This document shows, piece after piece, positions 1 to 4,457 of a stretch of 5,357 nt of DNA (positions within the stretch are counted from its first letter, which is position 1; every line of letters begins with the position of its first letter). A model generated the notes under the pieces. That model was not told the origin of the DNA and searched no databases. It was given only the letters and a program-made list of their open reading frames with translations. The stretch is taken from assembly GCA_036405515.1 (NCBI GenBank), contig DASWXM010000005.1, positions 1 through 5,357 on the forward strand, written 5' to 3'. A program made the translations under genes and the position numbers. Origin of the DNA: JASLCR01 sp036405515 (GTDB lineage Bacteria > Patescibacteriota > Saccharimonadia > Saccharimonadales > Saccharimonadaceae).

Positions 1-2
1 AT

Positions 3-116
3 GCAGAGGTACATGACGGAGATCTATCCTTTGAATTGCGTGAACCGTTCCGGGAAATGCCTATACTTGACCTAGTCCATACCCTGCACAGAAAGCGCCA
101 GCTAGATCTGCTCTAA
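3..116 (+). CDS. C-terminal fragment of an unidentified protein, possibly a serine-recombinase-type protein (5' truncated)
   Basis: This plus-strand frame is open from the window edge and ends in TAA at 114-116, giving 37 visible residues. The piece has protein-like character: an acidic start, then a segment reading DGDLSFELREPF, then a helical, basic tail ending in RKRQLDLL. A '-DG-L-F-L--PF' strand near the C-terminus is reminiscent of serine site-specific recombinases (the large resolvase family) seen in small-genome bacteria. That is resemblance from memory only, and the catalytic domain would lie outside the window. The stop codon overlaps the stop of the convergent aldolase gene by four bases (113-116), so the two genes end tail to tail with no spacer. 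The other two plus frames close early, at 13-15 and 73-75. The frame could also be open by chance. Confidence is low to moderate. Confidence 0.4.
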   Translation, partial: AEVHDGDLSFELREPFREMPILDLVHTLHRKRQLDLL

Positions 117-1024
117 ATCACAGCCTTGTCTTTGGAGCCAAACGCCAAGATCTTTTCTTCAACGACAACTTGCACCGCTTCATACACAGTCGGCATGAGC
201 TTCACGACAGCATACTCGTCCGGGTTATCAGCCAGCACCTTCTCAAGTGTCTTACGGAATGCAAAGCGCATATCACTATTGATATTGATCTTGCTGACAC
301 CGATCCTCGCTGCATCTTCAAAATAGTGCAGCGGCGTACCAGAACCGCCATGTAGGCTGATCTGACATGGAATCGCTTCGCGGATACGACTAAGCAACTC
401 AAGATCAAGTTCTTTTGGTACCGGGTATTTCCCATGGAGATTACCAATTGCTGCAGCAAATGTGTCAATGCCAGTCGCCTCGACAAATGTCTTCGCGCCT
501 TCAGGAGAGCTAAATGTCTTCTTTATCTCTTCGTAGTCGATCGCTTCTTCGTGCACATTCGATGAGCCTCCGAAATAGTGTGGCTCACTTTCGACTAACG
601 CACCGGTGAATTTTGCGTACTCTACAACTTCTTTTGTCTTTTCAATAATTTCCTCAGTAGTCGCATCGTGATTTGCCTGCGAAATATCAATATGAATAAA
701 TTCGTAGCCAGCGTCAATCGCTCGCTTACAATCTTCCACCGTAGGGCTATGGTCGAGGTTAAGATACATCTCGATGCCATACTCTGCCTTGTAGTTATCG
801 ACGAGATCTCGAATATTCTCAAGGCCAATTGCTTTTACTTCACCTTCGCTCACCTCGACGAGGACCGGAGAATTAAGCTTTTGTGCTGCACGAGCTACTG
901 CGATAAGTGTCTCCTGGTTGTCAATATTGAACGCGCCTACCGCAAAACCTGCACTGCGAGTCCGCTGCATCAAATGTCGCGCTTTAGTAGTATTGTGTCG
1001 AATCTCCGCAATTGTTAATCCCAT
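113..1024 (-). CDS. fba: Class II (zinc-dependent) fructose-bisphosphate aldolase, divergent
   Basis: This cytoplasmic enzyme would reversibly cleave fructose-1,6-bisphosphate to dihydroxyacetone phosphate and glyceraldehyde-3-phosphate. The 303-residue protein is a complete TIM barrel close to the class IIb length. Visible active-site elements are the catalytic Asp91 and Zn-ligand His92 (in LNLDHS), Glu145/Glu147 (VESE), Zn-ligand His197 (NLHGKYP), Zn-ligand His225 in LHGGSG (224-229, phosphate/K+ loop), and KININSD (245-251) at the strand that binds the dihydroxyacetone phosphate end. Both classical family signatures are degenerate: the usual H-x-D-H-G appears as NLDHS, and E-x-E-[LIVM]-G appears as ESEPH. 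Tagatose-bisphosphate or sedoheptulose-bisphosphate aldolase activity is therefore also possible. The gene is the last of the operon. Its ATG follows the upstream transketolase stop by eight bases, and TAAGGAGG joins that stop to a strong Shine-Dalgarno. No intrinsic terminator is visible after its TAG. Confidence 0.93.
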   Translation of the reverse strand: MGLTIAEIRHNTTKARHLMQRTRSAGFAVGAFNIDNQETLIAVARAAQKLNSPVLVEVSEGEVKAIGLENIRDLVDNYKAEYGIEMYLNLDHSPTVEDCKRAIDAGYEFIHIDISQANHDATTEEIIEKTKEVVEYAKFTGALVESEPHYFGGSSNVHEEAIDYEEIKKTFSSPEGAKTFVEATGIDTFAAAIGNLHGKYPVPKELDLELLSRIREAIPCQISLHGGSGTPLHYFEDAARIGVSKININSDMRFAFRKTLEKVLADNPDEYAVVKLMPTVYEAVQVVVEEKILAFGSKDKAVI

Positions 1025-1035
1025 ATTCCTCCTTA
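1025..1035 (-). promoter_or_regulatory. Ribosome binding site of the aldolase gene, fused to the upstream stop codon
   Basis: On the minus strand the sequence reads TAAGGAGGAAT followed by ATG. The transketolase C-terminal stop TAA runs directly into GGAGG. The spacing from GGAGG to the ATG is only three bases, shorter than usual. The arrangement suggests that ribosomes terminating on the transketolase gene reinitiate on the aldolase gene. Confidence 0.75.
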
Positions 1036-2031
1036 ATAACCTGGCTTATACTGTGGTACTTTTTCAATAAACTTCATGACTCCGTCAAGCATTGTATCTG
1101 CCGTCAGCCCGAAGTACTCAAGCAATTCAGCTGGCGTGCCGGATTCGCCAAAGCGATCTTGCATACCAACTCGCATGAGTGGAGCAGGACTTTTTTCGCC
1201 AAGCAGCTCCGCAACCGCGCCGCCAAACCCGCCAGCAACTTGTGCTTCCTCGGCAGTTACAACACGGCCAGTCTTACGGACACTCTCTATGATCGTACGC
1301 TCATCAAGTGGTTTAATAGTCGGTACATGGACTACTTCAGCAGTAATGCCTTTTTCCTCAAGTAGTCGCGAAAGGAGCAATAGTTGATAGGTCATCGTGC
1401 CTGTGCCGAGCAAGCTCACATCGCTGCCAGAACGTAGCACATAGGCTTTGCCAATTTCAAACGGTGAATTTTCTGTGCTGAAAATTGGCGTCTTCTCACG
1501 AGCCAGTCGTATATAACTTGGCTTGCCATTCTCAGCGAGCGCCCTTGTCGCTTTTTCCGCTTCGATTGAGTCGCCAGGAGCAACTACTATCATATTTGGC
1601 AGTACACGCATAAGAGCGATATCTTCAAGCATTTGATGTGTCGCACCATCCGGGCCAACACTAATACCGGCATGCGAACCGACAATCTTTACTGGCTGAT
1701 CATTCAGAGCGGCTGTCGTACGAATCTGCTCCCAGTTACGTCCTGGGCTAAAGGCCGCATAGCTTGAAGTAAATGGAACCTTTCCAGCTCTTGCCATACC
1801 ACTCGCTACTGTCACTAAATTCTGCTCTGCTACGCCTACTTCCACGAAACGCCTTGGAAATACATCTTTAAATAAGCTCATCTGTGTCGAGTCGGTTAGA
1901 TCAGCACAAAGCGCAACAATATTCTCATTAGCTTCACCCGCAGCCTTGAGCCCACGCCCAAAACCAGCACGAATCGGCTCTTGCTTAACGTCATCTGCCG
2001 CATAGTGCGGATTTAATTGATAATCACTCAT
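1033..2031 (-). CDS. tktB: Transketolase, C-terminal subunit (pyrimidine-binding and C-terminal domains)
   Basis: This is the second half of a split transketolase. With the N-terminal subunit encoded just upstream it would transfer two-carbon ketol groups between xylulose-5-P, ribose-5-P and erythrose-4-P, using thiamine diphosphate. The 332-residue protein has the Pyr domain at about 15-185. This includes GVAEQN (66-71), where Glu69 is the residue expected to activate the cofactor's aminopyrimidine ring, and GSHAGISVGPDGATHQ (118-133), with His120 and His132 in the sugar-phosphate channel. The transketolase C-terminal domain follows at about 195-320. The start is the ATG whose ATGA overlaps the TGA of the N-terminal half. 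A good AGGAG (2039-2043) lies seven bases upstream, inside the last codons of that gene. 1-Deoxyxylulose-5-phosphate synthase shares this domain but is a single, longer chain, and the genes around this one are pentose-phosphate genes. The symbol follows usage for split transketolases and is not E. coli tktB. Confidence 0.94.
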   Translation of the reverse strand: MSDYQLNPHYAADDVKQEPIRAGFGRGLKAAGEANENIVALCADLTDSTQMSLFKDVFPRRFVEVGVAEQNLVTVASGMARAGKVPFTSSYAAFSPGRNWEQIRTTAALNDQPVKIVGSHAGISVGPDGATHQMLEDIALMRVLPNMIVVAPGDSIEAEKATRALAENGKPSYIRLAREKTPIFSTENSPFEIGKAYVLRSGSDVSLLGTGTMTYQLLLLSRLLEEKGITAEVVHVPTIKPLDERTIIESVRKTGRVVTAEEAQVAGGFGGAVAELLGEKSPAPLMRVGMQDRFGESGTPAELLEYFGLTADTMLDGVMKFIEKVPQYKPGY

Positions 2032-2891
2032 TCGTGTTCTCCTGTGATTTTACCATCAAGCGTACGTAGTTTCCGCAGGGCAACCTTTGCCTGCTCGTGA
2101 TTTGGCGGCATGCCATGCCATTTATAGTCATACTCCATAAAGTCGACGCCCTTGCCAGGGATAGTATGAGCAATGATGATGCTTGGTTTGTTCGTAATCG
2201 CCCGCGCCATACTCGCTGCATCCTGAATACTCTCAACGTTATGACCGTCAATTTCTTGTACGTGCCAGCCGAAGCTTTTCCATTTGCCAGCTAGATCCTC
2301 AAGCGGCATTACATCTTCCGTATTGCCATCAATCTGAATGTTATTACGGTCGATAAACACAATCAGCTGCCCGAGCTTGTATTTTCCAGCAAACATCGCC
2401 GCTTCCCAAATATTACCCTCGTTGAGCTCGCCATCACCAGTTACCGCGTACACGAAACGATGATGTTGATCATCAATGTACTGCAGGGTGTATGCCACAC
2501 CAGCTGCTTGGCTTAGCCCAGATCCCAGAGGGCCAGATGTATTCTCAAGACCAGGAAGTTTCGTGCGCTCTGGATGTCCCTGGAGTCGTGAACCAAACTT
2601 GCGAAGTGTCAGCAATTCTTCTACATCAAAGTATCCGCGCTCAGCCATAACCGCATATTGCACCGGTACGGTATGCCCGTTCGAAAGGAAGAAATAATCC
2701 CGCTCGTTCCAATTTGGCTGATCAGGACGAATATTCATAATATCGAAATAGAGAGTTGTCACGATCTCAGCAAGATCAAGTGGACCAGCGCTATGCCCAC
2801 TACCCGCCGCTTCAAGCATGCGGATAATATCCTTACGCACTTCCATCGCCTTGTGTTCGAGCTGCTTAATTGTTAATTGCAGCTGACTCAT
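2028..2891 (-). CDS. tktA: Transketolase, N-terminal subunit (thiamine diphosphate-binding domain)
   Basis: This is the cofactor-binding half of the split transketolase. The 287-residue protein covers only the PP domain of the usual roughly 650-residue enzyme. Visible motifs are GSGHSAG (31-36, His33 in the substrate/diphosphate region), LSNGH (69-73), SGPLGSGLSQAAG (119-131), and the thiamine diphosphate/Mg2+ motif. The latter starts at GDGELNEG (152-159) and ends at the NN pair (183-184). PGKGVDFME (245-253) and WHG (258-260) complete the substrate-facing loop near the end of the domain. The start ATG overlaps the TAA of rpe by one base (TAATG) and is preceded by an exceptionally long Shine-Dalgarno. 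The stop TGA overlaps the start of the C-terminal half as ATGA, which should keep the two subunits at equal synthesis. Use of TGA as a stop here argues against a UGA-to-glycine code. The symbol is generic for split transketolases. Confidence 0.94.
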   Translation of the reverse strand: MSQLQLTIKQLEHKAMEVRKDIIRMLEAAGSGHSAGPLDLAEIVTTLYFDIMNIRPDQPNWNERDYFFLSNGHTVPVQYAVMAERGYFDVEELLTLRKFGSRLQGHPERTKLPGLENTSGPLGSGLSQAAGVAYTLQYIDDQHHRFVYAVTGDGELNEGNIWEAAMFAGKYKLGQLIVFIDRNNIQIDGNTEDVMPLEDLAGKWKSFGWHVQEIDGHNVESIQDAASMARAITNKPSIIIAHTIPGKGVDFMEYDYKWHGMPPNHEQAKVALRKLRTLDGKITGEHE

Positions 2892-3535
2892 TAGATCACC
2901 CCCTTCTTGTTTATCTCACCGACAAGTTGCGCATAAGTCGCCGCCGGATCAGCACTTTTTGCAATCGCACCACCAACATTCAATACATCTACACCGCCCT
3001 GTGCAAGACTGAATGCATTATCGACATTCACCCCGCCATCCCAGCCAATCTCAATGTTCGGGCGAATCGCATGAATAAGGCGCACTTTTTCGAGCTGCAT
3101 CAAGCTCGCTACACCACCGTAATGACCAAGATCACCCGTAAAAATCATGACATGATCGGCCATTTCTATCAGAGGCGCGACGCTTGACGGCACTGTTGGG
3201 CGCTGCAATGCGATACCCGCCTTCACTCCGTACTGTTTAATGTATTGAATTATCGGTCCGAGATCCTCTTGCACTTCAGCATGGAAGATGATGAGGTTTG
3301 GCTTTTTCGCTACCAGCGACTGCACATGTTCACTTGGCCTGGCGACCATAGCGTGGATATCTACTTCCATCTCAGGGGTCCATGAAATATCATTAATACC
3401 AACAGTAAAACTCGGAGCAAATTCTCCATCGCTAATGTCGACATGAAGCCGCTGCGCAAATTGCTGCACCATACCCAATTTCTCATTGAAATCAAGGACA
3501 TTCTCCGTCAGTATCGCCGGTGCAATCACACTCAT
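2891..3535 (-). CDS. rpe: Ribulose-phosphate 3-epimerase family protein, divergent
   Basis: The family interconverts ribulose-5-phosphate and xylulose-5-phosphate in the non-oxidative pentose phosphate pathway. The 214-residue length is near the normal 215-230. The metal and catalytic residues of the TIM barrel are in place: His31 and Asp33 (HVDISDG), His61 (IHAM), and Asp166 (GWDGGVN, usually VDGGV). The phosphate-end glycine GGAI follows at about 192-195. The near-universal loop M-T-V-N-P-G-F-G-G-Q, however, is replaced by FTGDLGHYGG (132-141). A related ketose-phosphate epimerase, such as an allulose-6-phosphate type, therefore cannot be excluded, but the position between rpiB and transketolase favours Rpe. 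The ATG lies two bases after the rpiB TAG. No convincing Shine-Dalgarno precedes it; the best candidate is a weak GACGAG further upstream. Translation probably depends on coupling to rpiB. The TAA overlaps the transketolase start by one base. Confidence 0.88.
   Translation of the reverse strand: MSVIAPAILTENVLDFNEKLGMVQQFAQRLHVDISDGEFAPSFTVGINDISWTPEMEVDIHAMVARPSEHVQSLVAKKPNLIIFHAEVQEDLGPIIQYIKQYGVKAGIALQRPTVPSSVAPLIEMADHVMIFTGDLGHYGGVASLMQLEKVRLIHAIRPNIEIGWDGGVNVDNAFSLAQGGVDVLNVGGAIAKSADPAATYAQLVGEINKKGVI
2894..2905 (-). promoter_or_regulatory. Near-perfect extended Shine-Dalgarno for the transketolase N-terminal gene
   Basis: The minus strand reads AAGGGGGTGATC, then TA, then ATG. This matches 11 of 12 bases of AAGGAGGTGATC, the full complement of the usual 16S rRNA 3' end (GATCACCTCCTT). 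The single change still allows a G-U pair. The bases also encode the last residues of Rpe (KKGVI), so the site sits wholly inside the upstream gene. Confidence 0.7.
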
Positions 3536-3537
3536 CT

Positions 3538-3990
3538 CTATGCAAACTCGTCAATCTGCGCGTTACGACGCTTAAATCTGGCTGCTCCGGCAAAATCAGT
3601 ATTGAGCCATGTTTCGATAATACCCTGCCATGCGGCATCATTATCTTGCAAGATACGTGCTGGTAGACACAGCACATTGCTGTCATTGTCATAGCGCGTC
3701 ATCTTTGCCTCGTACGCATCCCAGATGACACTGGCACGAATACCGCGAAAACGATTTGCCGCCATCGCGACACCTTGTCCACCGCCACATATTAGGATTG
3801 CCCGTGGGTCTTTATCGGTATCGCCAATCACTTTCGTCGCTGCCATCTGTGCAAATTCCGGAAAGTCGTCATGTGGATCAAGTTCGTCATTACCGATATC
3901 AGTAACGTTATAGTCGTGTTTCGCCAAATACGCAAAGACTTTCTCTTTCATATGAAAGCCCTGATGATCCGCACCCAAATAGATATTCAT
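3538..3990 (-). CDS. rpiB: Ribose-5-phosphate isomerase B (RpiB/LacAB family)
   Basis: RpiB interconverts ribulose-5-phosphate and ribose-5-phosphate, supplying precursors for nucleotides and substrate for transketolase. The 150-residue length fits the family. It begins MNIYLGADHQG, with Asp8 and His9 of the conserved DH motif. Cys68 in LICGGGQG (66-73) aligns with the proton-transferring cysteine of E. coli RpiB and is followed by the AANRFRGIRA phosphate-loop segment (77-86). The segment TRYDNDSNVL (98-107) aligns with the E. coli sequence containing QHNDTNV, so the histidine often assigned to sugar-ring opening is Asp101 here. This is the first gene of a five-gene operon, with rpe starting two bases after its TAG. 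No Shine-Dalgarno lies upstream of the ATG. Instead a promoter -10 box ends only nine bases before it, so the mRNA is likely leaderless or nearly so. Galactose-6-phosphate isomerase subunits (LacA/LacB) share this fold but make poorer sense in this operon. Confidence 0.93.
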   Translation of the reverse strand: MNIYLGADHQGFHMKEKVFAYLAKHDYNVTDIGNDELDPHDDFPEFAQMAATKVIGDTDKDPRAILICGGGQGVAMAANRFRGIRASVIWDAYEAKMTRYDNDSNVLCLPARILQDNDAAWQGIIETWLNTDFAGAARFKRRNAQIDEFA

Positions 3991-3999
3991 ATTAGTTCA

Positions 4000-4028
4000 A
4001 GTATAAGCGGGATGACGGTATCTGTAAA
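4000..4028 (-). promoter_or_regulatory. Sigma70-type promoter of the rpiB-rpe-transketolase-fba operon
   Basis: The minus strand reads TTTACA (4023-4028), a 17-base spacer, then TATACT (4000-4005). Each hexamer matches five of six consensus bases and the spacing is optimal. Transcription would start roughly at 3992-3994, within a few bases of the rpiB ATG at 3988-3990. There is thus no room for a ribosome binding site. The -35 box is three bases from the -35 box of the opposing promoter. Confidence 0.7.
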
Positions 4029-4031
4029 CTA

Positions 4032-4060
4032 TTGACTATTTTACTAAAATTTGCTATAAT
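4032..4060 (+). promoter_or_regulatory. Strong extended -10 promoter of the small plus-strand gene
   Basis: The plus strand reads TTGACT (4032-4037, five of six), a 17-base spacer, then TATAAT (4055-4060, perfect). A TG at 4052-4053 gives the extended -10 form TGCTATAAT. The expected start is near 4067, leaving a leader of about 65 bases before the ATG at 4133. This is the best promoter in the window. It points away from the rpiB promoter. Confidence 0.8.
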
Positions 4061-4094
4061 ATATATTGTTCGCAACCTCTCATGCTACATGATC

Positions 4095-4112
4095 GGGGTG
4101 CGACTGCACCTC
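4095..4112 (+). other. Hairpin in the 5' leader of the small gene
   Basis: Bases 4095-4101 (GGGGTGC) can pair with 4106-4112 (GCACCTC) around a four-base GACT loop, with seven pairs including one G-U. It lies in the predicted leader, ending 11 bases before the GGAG ribosome binding site at 4124-4127. It could tune translation or mRNA stability. A short stem such as this can also occur by chance, and I do not recognise it as a known riboswitch. Confidence 0.35.
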
Positions 4113-4132
4113 AGACCAGGATCGGAGCAATA

Positions 4133-4387
4133 ATGTTCGAAATCACTGACGAGAAAGAGAGGCAAGCCTTTCTGAAGGCTGTCCACATCTTCCTCGCCTC
4201 GCAGCTGCTCTACCTAGCTGCAGGAGAACCGCCCGAAGACACCTACGGAAAGGTTGACCTGACCTACGAGGATGAAATCGCTACGTTTTACGTTGTCGGC
4301 GTCCACATGCCGCACGACAGCCCTGTTGCCACCCTCGAAGAACCCGATGGTGGCATGACGATAGACGTTGCGATCAGCCCCTTCTGA
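4133..4387 (+). CDS. Small hypothetical protein (84 residues) with its own promoter and terminator
   Basis: I do not recognise the family. The preferred start is the ATG at 4133, because GGAG (4124-4127) lies five bases before it and no ribosome site precedes the longer in-frame ATG at 4082. The protein begins with an acidic/basic stretch (MFEITDEKERQ), then a hydrophobic amphipathic helix at about 12-31 that looks too polar for a clear membrane span. A proline break (GEPPED) follows, then alternating strand-like segments (GKVDLTYEDEIATFYVVGV) and an acidic tail ending in IDVAISPF. It is acidic overall, with no signal peptide, cysteine or metal motif. A small alpha/beta cytosolic protein seems likely. 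Codon use supports real coding and differs from its neighbours: about two thirds of third positions are G or C, and all Tyr and His codons are TAC and CAC. It lies antisense between gap and rpiB, with its own promoter and terminator. Confidence 0.72.
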   Translation: MFEITDEKERQAFLKAVHIFLASQLLYLAAGEPPEDTYGKVDLTYEDEIATFYVVGVHMPHDSPVATLEEPDGGMTIDVAISPF

Positions 4388-4425
4388 CGTGCAGCCGACC
4401 GGGAGACTATCTCCCGGTCAGCACG
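4388..4425 (+). repeat. Long interrupted inverted repeat after the small gene
   Basis: It starts immediately after the TGA of the small gene. A perfect ten-base stem, GACCGGGAGA (4397-4406) with TCTCCCGGTC (4410-4419), encloses a CTA loop. An outer five-base stem, CGTGC (4388-4392) with GCACG (4421-4425), encloses it in turn, leaving an asymmetric internal loop of four bases against one. No T-tract follows on either strand, so it is not a standard terminator by itself. It could protect the mRNA 3' end, act as a pause or processing site, or be a protein-binding palindrome in DNA. Confidence 0.75.
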
Positions 4426-4436
4426 ATACAACTTTT

Positions 4437-4457
4437 CACCCGAGTCGGGTGTTTTTT
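4437..4457 (+). terminator. Intrinsic terminator of the small plus-strand gene
   Basis: The palindrome CACCCGA-G-TCGGGTG (4437-4451) would fold as a five- to six-pair GC-rich stem with a small loop. It is followed directly by six Ts (4452-4457), then ATTT. The T-tract overlaps the stop codon of the convergent gap gene (4456-4458). On the minus strand the hairpin is followed by GAAAAG, so it should not terminate gap transcription by the intrinsic mechanism. Confidence 0.8.

Noticed and set aside
1..112. Intrinsic terminator after the aldolase gene
   Set aside because: No GC-rich hairpin with a T-tract is visible on the minus strand in this stretch.
668..1365. Plus-strand open frames opposite the aldolase and transketolase C-terminal genes
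   Set aside because: They lie antisense to strongly supported genes, have no ribosome sites or recognisable motifs, and are explained as complementary-strand shadows.
2028..2031. Split transketolase as a frameshifted pseudogene
   Set aside because: Both halves end at domain boundaries, each has its own start and ribosome site, and the ATGA junction is a normal coupled overlap. Two-gene transketolases are known.
2870..3187. Plus-strand open frame spanning the start of the transketolase gene and the end of rpe
   Set aside because: It is antisense to two well-supported enzymes across their junction and shows no protein-like pattern or promoter.
4082..4132. Longer version of the small plus-strand gene starting at the ATG at 4082
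   Set aside because: No Shine-Dalgarno precedes it, its 17 extra codons lie in the predicted leader with a hairpin, and the ATG at 4133 has GGAG at good spacing.
4388..4425. The long hairpin as a second intrinsic terminator, for either strand
   Set aside because: No run of Ts follows it on either strand; it is reported as an inverted repeat instead.
4067..4425. A structured non-coding RNA instead of a protein-coding gene
   Set aside because: The 84-codon frame has a ribosome site, consistent third-position bias and protein-like alternation of hydrophobic and charged residues, and I see no known RNA family fold. It is not fully excluded.
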